DNA of 64,000 nt from Nostoc desertorum CM1-VF14 (GCA_019359245.1 JAHHHR010000008.1:62001-126000), one strand, 5' to 3'; shown: positions 1 through 9,547, numbered from the stretch's first letter. The notes: generated from the letters alone by a model not told the origin. Translations and numbers: made by a program.

Positions 1-1877
1 CGCCTACTAGATCGGTATTGAAATATAGTAGCTAAGGTAACGGACTTTCTTGCTCCACCAATGGGGCGCACAGGATAAGGGTTGGCGGTAATCGTACCAC
101 GTCGCAGTAATTGAATAAATTCGATAATAGTTGTGTGAGACGTTGTCTCAACTGGGGCAATTTGTCGTAATCTGGTGTCAATTTCCCAGTAGTGTTGGGC
201 GGTTTCTAATAATTCCCGCAATGCTGCTAGTTGTTCATAGGGGAGATTGCTACCATTCCACAAAAAGCGCTGAATTGCTCTGTCTAAGAGGGAAATGGGG
301 CTGGGAATTAAACGCAGTTCTTGTTGCGATCGCTGCTGTTCTAACCACTGTAATATCTCATTATAGGCTGTAGTAGCCGCATAGCCAATTCTATCCCAAC
401 GCTCGAAGGCTGACACTGGCAACAAGTTGGGGTGATCGGGATGCGGTACAAAGCAGTAATCTGCAATCAAACCAGCACGTACAGGGTCAATATCAGTGGT
501 AAGTGAGGAGTTAGGAATTAGAAGTGAGGAGTTTTCTGGCGCTTGCTGTTTCCTGCTCAATACAACTAGCATTTCTGCCACGGCATCCCGGTCTACGAGG
601 CGGCCTAAGCCGGGATAAACTAGTGCCAGCATGGTGAGTAATGCGCGAATGACGGGTGAACTAATTAGAGGACGTTGGTCATTGAGCGATTCAACTTGGA
701 TATTTTGCTTGATGAGGATTTCTACTAAAGTATAACGAGCGATCGCATCTAAACCTGGTGCAATAATCGCTACTTCTTCTGCTTCCACTTGCTGTGATTG
801 GATAGCATTAGCAATTACCTCTGCTGTTTGTCGCAATAGTTGGGCGCGGGAGGTAGTTTGAATTGAATGCACAATCTCAGGTAAGCTAAACAGCACCATT
901 GGCTCTGTGACTAATTCGACCATCTGTTTAGCTTGCTCACCAAGAGACTCTGGAGGCGGCCCAGTCAAGATTTCTACTCGACAGCGTTCTGCTAGTCCTT
1001 CTAGGTAGTTGGGGTCTGCTCCTAACCCTAATCGAACTGCACCATCGGGATTGTAGCTAAACGCCCCGACTGCACCTTGATCTAATAGCAACTCAAACAA
1101 AAGACGCGCTACGCTAGGATAATCATCTACATCATCTGCTAATACCGCCTGATAGCGTTTAACTAGATGCTGTTGGTAATTGCGATCGCTTAACAAATAT
1201 TGACTATAGAGTTCGGTAATAATGCCATAAGTTAGTAACCCTCTCTCTAAACACCAGTTACGCCAATCAATAAGCAAAGATGCCAAAAATTCCGGCTCTA
1301 AAGTTGTAGTATTTTCCCCCAGACCCCTTGTCAAAATCTGGGCAATATCTTCGCAATGTACACCACTATAAGCAGCTAGTTGCAACAAGTCTAGAATGCG
1401 ACGTACCAAGCGAGACTCATTCACTCCCGCAATCCGTAAAATTTCTTCGTCTAATTGGGGACGCCAGAGTTTAGTTGCTAACTCCTGCTCTGTTTCTGGC
1501 CGCAATCTTACCGGAAACTGTGCTTTCAAGTTCAACGAGTTAATTAGCAACGGCCAAAATAAAATAACTTCATCCTGGAAAAAACCTAGCGGTGTCTTGG
1601 CACGCACCGGATATTTGCCTAATGTTGATGTAACAATTATATCTCCCAATTCTCGACGATTATCATCATTGGCAGCTAAGACTAAAACTCCTGGCTCTGT
1701 TTGTTTAAGATATAAAAATTCGGGTATATGAACGCCTTTTTTACGTTCTTGTTTTTTAGTATAAAATGATTCGCTGTACTGTTTATCAGGTTGTACCCAA
1801 CTACAAAATTGCTCTACCAAGCGAGCCGTCTTACCACTGCGGCTATTGCCAACAATCCAAACCGAATGAGAAATCAC
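1..1877 (-). CDS. P-loop protein resembling AddB/RecB-type recombination helicases (3' end outside window)
   Basis: An open frame runs leftward from a GTG at 1877 to the window edge, so the C-terminus is missing. I chose GTG because an AAGGAG-type ribosome binding site lies just upstream. The N-terminus carries a Walker A motif, GNSRSGKT, at residues 10-17, followed by about 600 residues rich in short helices. The layout recalls the inactivated helicase-like AddB/RecB proteins, and cyanobacterial relatives are, as I recall, named recombinase-family proteins. I cannot place a nuclease domain because the 3' end is cut off. An oddity is a stretch at residues about 449-459, encoded by 501-533, which is a copy of a repeat otherwise found between genes. 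The P-loop is directly seen; the recombination role is an inference. Confidence 0.6.
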   Translation of the reverse strand, partial: MISHSVWIVGNSRSGKTARLVEQFCSWVQPDKQYSESFYTKKQERKKGVHIPEFLYLKQTEPGVLVLAANDDNRRELGDIIVTSTLGKYPVRAKTPLGFFQDEVILFWPLLINSLNLKAQFPVRLRPETEQELATKLWRPQLDEEILRIAGVNESRLVRRILDLLQLAAYSGVHCEDIAQILTRGLGENTTTLEPEFLASLLIDWRNWCLERGLLTYGIITELYSQYLLSDRNYQQHLVKRYQAVLADDVDDYPSVARLLFELLLDQGAVGAFSYNPDGAVRLGLGADPNYLEGLAERCRVEILTGPPPESLGEQAKQMVELVTEPMVLFSLPEIVHSIQTTSRAQLLRQTAEVIANAIQSQQVEAEEVAIIAPGLDAIARYTLVEILIKQNIQVESLNDQRPLISSPVIRALLTMLALVYPGLGRLVDRDAVAEMLVVLSRKQQAPENSSLLIPNSSLTTDIDPVRAGLIADYCFVPHPDHPNLLPVSAFERWDRIGYAATTAYNEILQWLEQQRSQQELRLIPSPISLLDRAIQRFLWNGSNLPYEQLAALRELLETAQHYWEIDTRLRQIAPVETTSHTTIIEFIQLLRRGTITANPYPVRPIGGARKSVTLATIFQYRSSR

Positions 1878-1964
1878 AAACTTTCTCCTTGTAGATTTGC
1901 TAATATACCTCGTGCGTTAACTTAAGGTTAAGAATCACCAAACAATGCTGGATGATTGTCTCCA

Positions 1965-3308
1965 ATGAAAAACTCTGTTTTTAGTCAAAAAATCTATTCT
2001 TTTTTACTTGATACTTACCGATGGTACCTACAGACTCCTGAACGTTCTTTACATCAAGCTTACGATGCAGCATTAAAGATTAAGGAAATAGAAAATAAGC
2101 ATTTCAATGGTAATAAAATAGACATTGACTCAGCCATGTACAGCAACAGCGTAATGGATTATTTTGAGTCAGACCTAAATAAGCTATTAAAGACTGCCAA
2201 AATGCGGCTAACAGAGTTTAGAGCAAGCCGTTGGTTTTTAAATGAAGAGAATCAAAAAGCTGCTCAGAAAGCAGGTATCGAGCATCCCAGTCCTTCTTTG
2301 GTTTTAGAAAAGCTAAACTTTATCGATCAAGTTATAGCCAAATATACAACAACTTCTGCTCAAATAAGTTCTAAAGCTTTAGTAGTCAAACCTCCAAATC
2401 TACCAGCTAATGTGATATCTGATGATAATTCGCTCCTCGTCAATACTCCAACAGTACCGCCTAAAATACCAACTGTAGACTCGGACAAAAAACCAAAGTC
2501 AAAGCTTAAAGCTGATACTATGGGCGTTTTACCACGCTCTATATTAAGTACTATTACTCGCCTGCAAGTTGAACTAGATCCTAATTCTGAACAAGAGGTA
2601 ATTCATAATTTTCGTCAAGCTCAAAGAAGAACAATTATATCTATCAGGTTTATTTTACTATTAATTATCGTACCACTTTTAACGCATCAAATAGCAAAAG
2701 CTTTCATAGTAGGACCACTTGTTGAGAAGTTTAGAGACAATGAGCAAATACAGATATTCCTCAATCCCGAAATGGAAGAGGAAGCTCTTGTAGAATTGCA
2801 TAGATTTGAAGAAAAGCTCAAGTTTGAAAATCTCATTAGAAACGCCCCCCCGCTGTTACCCGATCAGATTGAAATTGAACTGAAAAAGAGGGCTGTTGGG
2901 CTTGCTGAAGAATTTCGCCACGAAAGTTCTAATGCTATCAAAAATGTTTTTGCAGATATGTTTTCGGTGGTTGCTTTTATCTGGCTTTTAGTGGTCAGTA
3001 AATCTTCTATTGCTGTGATCAAAGATTTCTTTGATCATATTGTCTATGGACTTAGTGATAGTGCCAAAGCATTTATCATTATTTTGTTTACCGATATATT
3101 TGTAGGTTTTCACTCTCCTCATGGCTGGGAAGTACTCTTAGAAGGTGTATCGCGTCATTGGGGATTACCAGCAAATCGGGATTTTATCTTCTTATTTATT
3201 GCTACATTCCCAGTGATTTTAGATACAATTTTTAAATACTGGATATTCCGGTATTTAAACCGAATATCGCCTTCAGCAGTTGCTACTTATCGGAATATGA
3301 ATGAATAG
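1965..3308 (+). CDS. pxcA: Proton extrusion protein PxcA (CemA family)
   Basis: The 447-residue product begins with the PxcA-like block around FLLDTYRWYLQTPERSLHQA, then a lysine-rich variable linker, then a CemA-type membrane region. Hydrophobic segments lie at roughly residues 228-250, 330-347, 370-385 and 410-432. The family sits in the cytoplasmic membrane. In cyanobacteria it is needed for light-driven proton release and acid tolerance, and it is related to chloroplast CemA/Ycf10. A longer frame begins at a TTG at 1956, but the ATG at 1965 gives the expected N-terminus MKNSVFSQK. No good ribosome binding site is visible for either. The gene starts 88 bases from the oppositely oriented P-loop gene and is followed by mltA on the same strand. 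Confidence 0.85.
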   Translation: MKNSVFSQKIYSFLLDTYRWYLQTPERSLHQAYDAALKIKEIENKHFNGNKIDIDSAMYSNSVMDYFESDLNKLLKTAKMRLTEFRASRWFLNEENQKAAQKAGIEHPSPSLVLEKLNFIDQVIAKYTTTSAQISSKALVVKPPNLPANVISDDNSLLVNTPTVPPKIPTVDSDKKPKSKLKADTMGVLPRSILSTITRLQVELDPNSEQEVIHNFRQAQRRTIISIRFILLLIIVPLLTHQIAKAFIVGPLVEKFRDNEQIQIFLNPEMEEEALVELHRFEEKLKFENLIRNAPPLLPDQIEIELKKRAVGLAEEFRHESSNAIKNVFADMFSVVAFIWLLVVSKSSIAVIKDFFDHIVYGLSDSAKAFIIILFTDIFVGFHSPHGWEVLLEGVSRHWGLPANRDFIFLFIATFPVILDTIFKYWIFRYLNRISPSAVATYRNMNE

Positions 3309-3431
3309 GGATTGGGCATGGAGCATTGGGAATTGCGGAAAAATCTTGGAGGTGTAAAATCAGTAAGTTATTTTTGGTTTTTGATTTTTGAATTTGAGCG
3401 AAGTGGATCATCTCAAAAGTTTTGAATTTTG

Positions 3432-4703
3432 ATGAAAAAGGCACTTGGTGGGTTAGAAAAGTTTAACAAAATTATTCCTATTAGCTTATCTATAGTTTTG
3501 TCGATTTTACTGGTACGTATGCAATCTTTAACGTATCAGGAACTTGGCTCACCAGAATGCCGCGTGAAAAAGTGGGATATACCAATATCATTGACTGGTA
3601 GAAATCAAAAAGCACCATTAACTCAGAGGCTACCAGTTACTTGTTGTCAAGGTGATAAGTCTTGTTTTGATGAACTTCTCTATGGAGAAATACCAGACAA
3701 AAAGGCACTGATGAATGCGATCGCTCAGAGTCTCCAATACCTGCAAACGGCTAATGCTGCGGCTGCTTATCAAAATTATCAGGTGGCTGGGATTACGCGC
3801 GATCGCGTCTTTAAAAGCTTGAAAAGATTCCGCGAACTCCTATTAAAAACTAATTCTGCAACAGAATTACACCAAGCCATCGAGCGGGAATTTGTTCTTT
3901 ACCAGTCAGTTGGTAAAGACACTAAAGGTTCCGTTTTATTCACCGCCTATTATGAACCGCTTTACGCAGCCAGTCGCGTCCCCACAGCAGAATATCGTTA
4001 TCCTATTTATCGATTACCTCCTGATTTAAACTCTTGGAGTAAGCCTCATCCTGACCGCGAAGAGTTAGAAGGAGCAGATGGTTTACAAGGTGCAAAAGGG
4101 AAACTGCGAGGATTAGAGTTATTTTGGTTTCGCGATCGCCTTGAACCATATCTAGCTCAAATTCAAGGTTCAGCGCGACTTCAGCTTCCCGATGGTACTC
4201 AGACAACAATCGGCTATGCGGGTAATATCGCTTATAACTACAAAAGTATTGGGCGAGAATTAGTGAATGATGGCAAATTACCATTAGAAGGGATAACTAT
4301 GCCCATTATTCTCGACTATTTCCAAAAGCATCCCCAAGAATTAAATACTTATATTCCGCGCGATCGCAGTTTTGTTTTTTTTCAAGAAAACTACGGTAAA
4401 CCAGCCCAAGGTTCGATCAACGTACCACTAACAGCAGAGCGTTCTATCGCTACAGATAAATCCCTCATGCCTCCTGGTGCTTTAGCATTGATTCGCGCTT
4501 CTATTCCCTTTACTAATTTTACTGGAAAGATGGAGGAGCGCATCGTTAGCCGCTATGTTCTTGACCAAGATGCCGGAGGTGCAATTAAAGGTGCAGGTAG
4601 GGTAGATTATTTTTTAGGTACTGGTAAAATAGCAGGCGATCGCGCTGGTGTCACAGTCAGCAATGGACAATTATTCTATCTATTACTTAAGTCCAAAAAT
4701 TAA
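3432..4703 (+). CDS. mltA: Membrane-bound lytic murein transglycosylase A (MltA)
   Basis: The 423-residue protein has an N-terminal hydrophobic anchor or signal (about residues 10-30), then an MltA domain with the characteristic FTAYYEPLYAAS block. It ends with a 3D (DDD) domain seen as LDQDAGGAIKGAGRVDYFLG near the C-terminus. MltA enzymes cleave the beta-1,4 bond between N-acetylmuramic acid and N-acetylglucosamine, giving 1,6-anhydro ends, and work on the periplasmic face. The aspartates in the 3D domain match the catalytic region of the family. The frame could start at TTG 3429, but ATG 3432 directly follows and is preferred. A strong hairpin lies just downstream. It is about 22 kb from the T4SS-like block and need not be its lytic enzyme. 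Confidence 0.88.
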   Translation: MKKALGGLEKFNKIIPISLSIVLSILLVRMQSLTYQELGSPECRVKKWDIPISLTGRNQKAPLTQRLPVTCCQGDKSCFDELLYGEIPDKKALMNAIAQSLQYLQTANAAAAYQNYQVAGITRDRVFKSLKRFRELLLKTNSATELHQAIEREFVLYQSVGKDTKGSVLFTAYYEPLYAASRVPTAEYRYPIYRLPPDLNSWSKPHPDREELEGADGLQGAKGKLRGLELFWFRDRLEPYLAQIQGSARLQLPDGTQTTIGYAGNIAYNYKSIGRELVNDGKLPLEGITMPIILDYFQKHPQELNTYIPRDRSFVFFQENYGKPAQGSINVPLTAERSIATDKSLMPPGALALIRASIPFTNFTGKMEERIVSRYVLDQDAGGAIKGAGRVDYFLGTGKIAGDRAGVTVSNGQLFYLLLKSKN

Positions 4704-4723
4704 CCACACTTGCATTTTAATAC

Positions 4724-4760
4724 TAAGATTCCCGACTTTTCTAAAAAATCGGGAATCTTA
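4724..4760 (+). terminator. Hairpin after mltA
   Basis: A perfect 12-base inverted repeat (TAAGATTCCCGA / TCGGGAATCTTA) with a 13-base loop lies 21 bases after the mltA stop. The following bases are only moderately T-rich, so it could be a terminator or an RNA-stabilising stem. Confidence 0.6.
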
Positions 4761-4936
4761 GCCTTTCGGTGTAAATGAAGTATATATTTCAAATCAATGA
4801 AACGCTTAAGGCAATTACTAACTGCGAATTACCCTAATAGTAGAGCTTGGCAGAAATGAAGATACCATTCTCAATCGTTCAAAGCCTTAAAATACAGGAA
4901 TTTTGACTTTTGATTTTTGACTTCCGCGTAGCGGTA

Positions 4937-5170
4937 CTACGCTTCTATATCCATATCACCATCATCATCATCATGATCATAAGGAATATCGTCAAGGTCT
5001 ATCATTTCTGAAATTTCTTCTACTTCAGTTAGATACTCAGATTCCTGATGTTCCCGCTCTATTAGACGACCAGTTGACTTTAACCATTCTAAGAGAATAA
5101 ATTCATTACTTGTACGAATTACAGGGGCTCGTTGGTTACGAGGTTCTTCACGCAAAGGGCTTGTAGGCAT
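4937..5170 (-). CDS. DUF3134 family protein
   Basis: The 77-residue protein has an N-terminal block with SPLREEPRNQRAPVI and then ILLEWLKSTGRLIERE, which I recognise as the cyanobacterial DUF3134 family. The tail is extremely acidic, with a run DHDDDDGDMD near the C-terminus. There is no membrane segment or signal peptide, so it is probably cytosolic. No function is known to me for the family. The ATG at 5170 gives the conserved start MPTSPLREEP, with only a weak GTGAG-type binding site upstream. The gene stands alone on the minus strand, convergent with mltA. Confidence 0.75.
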   Translation of the reverse strand: MPTSPLREEPRNQRAPVIRTSNEFILLEWLKSTGRLIEREHQESEYLTEVEEISEMIDLDDIPYDHDDDDGDMDIEA

Positions 5171-5373
5171 AAAAAAAACTCACTTTGAATTATGGATCAC
5201 TATGCAAAAACAGGAAAATTGTCCATTAGGGTTAAAAGGCTTGTTATACAAGCCTTTTCTCAACAGATGAAATATGAACCATTGAGTTTTTTATTCTCTT
5301 GTCCGTCTAGTTACTTACCATTAAAATGTCTTTACGTCAGCCCTAAAAAATAAATCTTCAAGCGGACGCGATC

Positions 5374-5802
5374 TCACAAGGCATTTGGCAGCTTGGCGAG
5401 AGTTTCATACATATTAGAAGGTAATGCAGACAATCTGTTCGCTACAGCAACTGCATCAGCTAAATTGCTAAATTGACACCGGACAATCTCTTGTCCATTT
5501 CCTGACGGGAATCGCTTCCTAGCTTTGTTAGATACAGCACAAATAATCGCTAAAGCTTTGGCGAACCCATCTTTTGTCAATATTGTTTCTTTAGCGAACC
5601 CTTCAACAGGGATAAGACAGACCTCAAATCGATAGCCTGGTCTGGGAGAAACAGCTATATCGATATAGGGTTTATCTTCTTTCCTGATTCTGCGTAAATA
5701 TTGGGCAGTCGAATTAGTATCGTGCAAATCAGTCCCAAGGGCATAAGTAAAAAAGCAATCTTCTGTGAGTGACTCAGGACGGGTAATTATATCCGTTGGC
5801 AT
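5374..5802 (-). CDS. Hypothetical protein, 142 residues
   Basis: I do not recognise this family. The protein has balanced charge and no membrane segment or signal peptide. Recognisable stretches include a central RRIRKEDKPYIDIAVSP and a C-terminal helix with an alanine-rich face (LADAVAVANRLSALP). The ATG at 5802 has GAAG close upstream. A 48-residue open frame on the same strand (5845-5991) ends 42 bases before this start, so the two may be co-transcribed. Codon use looks ordinary for the window. Confidence 0.55.
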   Translation of the reverse strand: MPTDIITRPESLTEDCFFTYALGTDLHDTNSTAQYLRRIRKEDKPYIDIAVSPRPGYRFEVCLIPVEGFAKETILTKDGFAKALAIICAVSNKARKRFPSGNGQEIVRCQFSNLADAVAVANRLSALPSNMYETLAKLPNAL

Positions 5803-5844
5803 AACTTCAAGTACTAATCGTATATTATCTGGGCTTGTGACACA

Positions 5845-5991
5845 CTAAACTTGTCCGTTCTCGTAGCACATTTTTAGGTAGTCAGATGTATCAGTTTTAC
5901 ACGAAATATTCCAATAAAGTTGCGCTAACTCAAAATTTCCGTTTTCGCAATCCTGAAGACTCTCATCTCTATTGGCAATATCAACTGACAT
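5845..5991 (-). CDS. Possible small protein, 48 residues
   Basis: An ATG-to-TAG frame encodes a 48-residue, acidic, cysteine-containing peptide starting MSVDIANRDESLQDCENGNF. It lies 42 bases upstream of the 142-residue hypothetical gene on the same strand. The amino-acid composition looks protein-like, and there is no obvious match to a known family. No clear ribosome binding site is seen. It could instead be a leader peptide or a chance frame. Confidence 0.35.
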   Translation of the reverse strand: MSVDIANRDESLQDCENGNFELAQLYWNISCKTDTSDYLKMCYENGQV

Positions 5992-6445
5992 AAAACACCT
6001 CTAGAATCAAAGGGTGTAGAGATTTAGATTCGGAGAAGCGTCCATAATAGTCAGTTACATGACCGAAAATATTTCTCAACTATCTAATTATAACATAGTT
6101 GACGAGTGAAACTTTTTTAACTATTCTGACCTATAGATATTACGGATATTAGCGTCGAGGCTGAGTTCCTTAAAGATGTACTTCATAGAAAATGTACCCC
6201 TATTCTACTTCCCACTTGATTGAGGGCGGGGTACTGTAGCTCTCCATCACTCCCTTTTGATAGATAAAAACTGGAATACCAGCCTTAATATGAGCGCTGG
6301 TATCCAGATATTAATTACTTAATAAACACCAACTCAATGGGCATTGTTTGTGGAGAAAAGTGCTTTGTCCTCATTAAGAGACTTGTGTAATTTCGGAAGC
6401 TTCACGAAAAGGTTTTGCTTTCTGATAAACAGATTTAGGTAGATT
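5992..6445. other. Intergenic region, 454 bases
   Basis: No credible open frame of useful length is seen on either strand. The stretch is AT-rich. It presumably contains the promoter for the small minus-strand genes at 5.4-6.0 kb and the 3' end of the gene at 6.4-7.2 kb. No hairpin clearly marks a terminator. Confidence 0.4.
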
Positions 6446-7243
6446 TTAAAGGACAGTATTATAGTAAATCTGAAATTTAGCTGGGGATTCTACTTTAGCA
6501 TTTGTTGCTTCAGACGTTAGTTGCAAATTCTCCTGCATTGCTTGCATTTGTAACATCATCTCTTTAATTTGTTTTTGCAACTCTTCAAATTCTGATGGCA
6601 TAATTGCTGTTTGATTCGCTTCACCAGCAGTAATTTCTTTGATATTGTTGGGATTCTCTTGAGCATAGCCAAGGAAAGTTTGGGCAGATGCAAACGCAGA
6701 AGTAGCAGCAATATCTCTGATAGTGGTATTTTTTTGGGTTGCAACCTTTGGTGCAGGATTTACTTGTTGTGCGTTTACTGGCGTCGAGGTTAGCGATCCA
6801 ATAGGTTGAGATGAAGTTATTGCAGGGTTTTTTAAGTTAAGAACTTGGTCAAAAGGCAATTTGTCATCTAAAAAAGCGTTCAAGCCAGAAATTTGTAGTC
6901 GAGGCTCGGAAATTTTCCATTCTTTTAGTAATGCCTCTTTCTGCTGTAGGTGTTGCTCTAAATTAGACAGTTCCTGCTGAATTTTTGCTGATTTGGAAGA
7001 AGAATTTCGCCAACCACAGAAAGCTAGTGCTGAAATTCCAGACCCTACACTAAGTGCTGTTGCAAAAACTACATAAGGAATAGCAATATCTCTAAGCTTG
7101 CCATAAAAAATAGGTTCTTCCTGAAATTTGATAGCTATTTGTTTATCGCCTAGCGTAGCAAGGGGCAATGACATCAAAGAAAATACACTTAGAGAAGCGA
7201 TCGCAGGTGGTAGTAAAAATTTTTGCAGTGCAGAAAGTGTCAT
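6446..7243 (-). CDS. Hypothetical membrane protein with coiled-coil segments
   Basis: The 265-residue product has two N-terminal hydrophobic segments (about residues 10-30 and 52-76). A predicted coiled coil rich in Q, E, K and L follows at about 88-112, then a proline/threonine/glutamine-rich linker, and a second coiled coil at about 217-245 around FEELQKQIKEMMLQMQAMQ. I do not recognise a named family. The topology suggests an inner-membrane protein with a long soluble tail. It is divergent from the cellulase gene at 7.7 kb, with about 500 bases between them. The function is unknown. Confidence 0.6.
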   Translation of the reverse strand: MTLSALQKFLLPPAIASLSVFSLMSLPLATLGDKQIAIKFQEEPIFYGKLRDIAIPYVVFATALSVGSGISALAFCGWRNSSSKSAKIQQELSNLEQHLQQKEALLKEWKISEPRLQISGLNAFLDDKLPFDQVLNLKNPAITSSQPIGSLTSTPVNAQQVNPAPKVATQKNTTIRDIAATSAFASAQTFLGYAQENPNNIKEITAGEANQTAIMPSEFEELQKQIKEMMLQMQAMQENLQLTSEATNAKVESPAKFQIYYNTVL

Positions 7244-7740
7244 ATCAGAAAGCTTTTGTTAAATAAAAGACTATGGATAGATTCCAGCAGATATAATTAC
7301 CGCTTATAACATCTATTCTGTGTAGAGTTTTCACGGCCACTCAATATGTGTACTGCCTTAGTATCTAAACTATTCTCTATACCAAATAGTTTCAATAGAA
7401 AACTGATGAAGAACTCAGTAAACTACGTAAACTTTTTGTAAACTAAGCAACTAATGCAAAACATGAATAGAAGTTTATACGTATTGCCAGTTAAACTTTT
7501 CAACGTTCTTAACTTCTACTACCCAATTTTTACGGATACAGAAACAATAGTAGTTAAGTATTGCTCTAAGATTACTAGGATGGTCAAATGCATGGAAGGT
7601 TGATTCAGTAATACAAGTAACTGTCAAATAAATGCATTGTAATCAGACTAGAAATATTTATTGTCGGCTAAAAATTATAATTACAAAATATTTTTTATGT
7701 AAGGATACTGTAAAATTCTCTTACTCATAAAAAGCATCAT
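7244..7740. other. Divergent intergenic region, 497 bases
   Basis: This AT-rich spacer lies between the divergent membrane-protein gene and the GH5 cellulase gene. It should contain both promoters. I see no open frame or strong inverted repeat in it. Confidence 0.4.
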
Positions 7741-9417
7741 ATGTTTTTTATGCTGATTCAACTTAGATATTGTTCTAAAAAAAGTAATACTAGTATGCAA
7801 GTTAATTATAAAAATAAACCAAAAACATTGAGATTACATAAACAATTACTGATATTTTCCTTGAGTTTAGTAGTCTTTTTAGCAGTTATTTTCACTAAAG
7901 AACCTGCTAGTATTCAGCTAGATGCTGCTAGGGCTACAACGCCAATAGAGCGACCACTTTCAACAATTGGTAGAACCATTGTGGATGCAAAAGGCAAGGT
8001 TGTATTGCTCAGAGGTGTTAATTGGTTTGGTATGGAAACTGATACGCACGCCCCTCACGGTTTATGGCAACGAGATTATAAAGAAATGCTGACGCAGATT
8101 AAAAGCTTAGGATATAACGTCATTCGGTTACCTTATTCTGTGGCAGGATTGCGATCGCTTAATGTAAGTGGCATTGACTTTGGAATTGGCAGCAATCAGG
8201 AACTTCAAGGTAAAACCCCCTTGGAAGTAATGGACTTAGTTATTCAGGAAGCGGAACGTCAAGGATTGCTAATCCTGCTCGACAGTCACCGCCTCAATGA
8301 CCAGCAAATTCCAGAATTGTGGTATGGAGACGGCTTTACAGAAGCAGACTGGATCGATACGTGGACAATGTTAGCAATTCGATACAAGAATCAAACTAAC
8401 GTTATTGGTGCAGACTTAAAAAATGAACCTCACGGGAAAGCTAGCTGGGGTGATAACAATATAAGTACTGACTGGCGACTAGCAGCAGAACGTGCAGGCA
8501 ATGCGATTCTCAATGTTAATCCTAATTGGCTGATTGTCGTTGAAGGAGTGGAAAAGAATGTCCCCGGTCAAAAATTGCCACAGCATTGGTATGGTGGAAA
8601 TCTAGAAGGTGTAAAAAACTATCCAGTACGTTTATCTCGTTCTAATAAGCTAGTCTATTCTCCTCATGAGTACGGCGCTGGAGTGTACAATCAGCCCTAC
8701 TTTTCTGACTCTAACTTTCCTAACAATCTGATTGATCGCTGGCAAATAGGATTTAACTATATCGCTAGTCAGAATATCGCTCCCATCTTGATTGGGGAGT
8801 TTGGAGGACGGCAAGTAGACTTAAATTCCAAAGAAGGAATTTGGCAAAATGAGTTGGTGAAATACATTCAAAAAAATAACTTAAGCTTTACTTACTGGAG
8901 TTGGAACCCTAATAGTAGTGATACAGGCGGAATTTTATTAGATGATTGGCAAAATGTTGATCTATCTAAGCAGCAATTACTGTCCCAACTGCTCTCACCT
9001 GTACAAGTTCAATCGCCAGAACAACCTATTAATCCTCCTATTTCCCTAACTCCTATCCCTTCTATCTCCTCAACTCCTACTCCTTCTGTCTCCCCATCTA
9101 CTACTAGTGCTGCCCAACTAAAAGTCACTACTGAGATCAGTTCCAACTGGGAAACTGGATTTTGTGTCAGCTTCAAAATTACCAATCAGGGTAATACCAA
9201 GGTTAATAACTGGCAACTGGCATTTAACATGAATCAAGCTAAGATTAATAACTTTTGGAACGCAGATTTTAAGCAGCAAGGAGCTATACAGTATGTAGTG
9301 ACTCCTTTGGAGTGGGGAAAAACAATTGAACCAAATCAACTACGGGATACTGGGTTTTGTGCCAACAAACTTGGTTCTGATTATCAGCCGCAGCAAACAG
9401 CCGCCGTCTCGATTTGA
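7741..9417 (+). CDS. Secreted GH5 endoglucanase with C-terminal CBM2 module
   Basis: The 558-residue protein has an N-terminal hydrophobic signal or anchor (about residues 38-55). A glycoside hydrolase family 5 catalytic domain follows at about 75-415, then a proline/serine/threonine-rich linker at about 420-460 and a family 2 carbohydrate-binding module to the end. Catalytic glutamates are seen at E229 (acid/base, in LKNEP) and E353 (nucleophile, in LIGEFGG). The expected GH5 arginine and histidine blocks (IRLPYS, DSHRLND, YSPHEYG) are present. Such enzymes hydrolyse beta-1,4-glucan; CBM2 binds crystalline cellulose. A second start at 7795 (MQVNYKNK) would give a more typical signal peptide. 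It is about 33 kb from the cellulose-synthesis cluster but could act on the same polymer. Confidence 0.88.
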   Translation: MFFMLIQLRYCSKKSNTSMQVNYKNKPKTLRLHKQLLIFSLSLVVFLAVIFTKEPASIQLDAARATTPIERPLSTIGRTIVDAKGKVVLLRGVNWFGMETDTHAPHGLWQRDYKEMLTQIKSLGYNVIRLPYSVAGLRSLNVSGIDFGIGSNQELQGKTPLEVMDLVIQEAERQGLLILLDSHRLNDQQIPELWYGDGFTEADWIDTWTMLAIRYKNQTNVIGADLKNEPHGKASWGDNNISTDWRLAAERAGNAILNVNPNWLIVVEGVEKNVPGQKLPQHWYGGNLEGVKNYPVRLSRSNKLVYSPHEYGAGVYNQPYFSDSNFPNNLIDRWQIGFNYIASQNIAPILIGEFGGRQVDLNSKEGIWQNELVKYIQKNNLSFTYWSWNPNSSDTGGILLDDWQNVDLSKQQLLSQLLSPVQVQSPEQPINPPISLTPIPSISSTPTPSVSPSTTSAAQLKVTTEISSNWETGFCVSFKITNQGNTKVNNWQLAFNMNQAKINNFWNADFKQQGAIQYVVTPLEWGKTIEPNQLRDTGFCANKLGSDYQPQQTAAVSI

Positions 9418-9451
9418 AAAAGAGGCAAGGGAGCAGGGAGCAAAAGGGATG

Positions 9452-9547
9452 GTTCAAGTGGGGATTCGATCCCGTCTGTTGGGCTAACTTCCGGCTCTTT
9501 ACGAGAGCCATTTAGTAAAAGTGGGGGACTCAGACCCATTTTTTTCT
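9452..9547. other. Unexplained structured element (tRNA-like remnant or dispersed repeat)
   Basis: The stretch contains a perfect 6-base stem with a 5-base loop (GGCTCT ttacg AGAGCC) and two similar motifs, AGTGGGGATTCGATCCC and AGTGGGGGACTCAGACCC, before a run of T. It recalls tRNA arms, but no cloverleaf closes on either strand. It may be a dispersed Nostoc repeat. This is only a description of what is seen. Confidence 0.25.

Noticed and set aside
3432..4703. mltA as the VirB1-type lytic enzyme of the T4SS-like cluster
   Set aside because: It is about 22 kb away and is an MltA-type housekeeping enzyme, whereas VirB1 is of the lysozyme-like type.
9452..9547. tRNA gene (Tyr-like anticodon loop GTA on the minus strand)
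   Set aside because: The T-stem pairs only in part, the acceptor stem does not close and the anticodon loop lacks the conserved U33.
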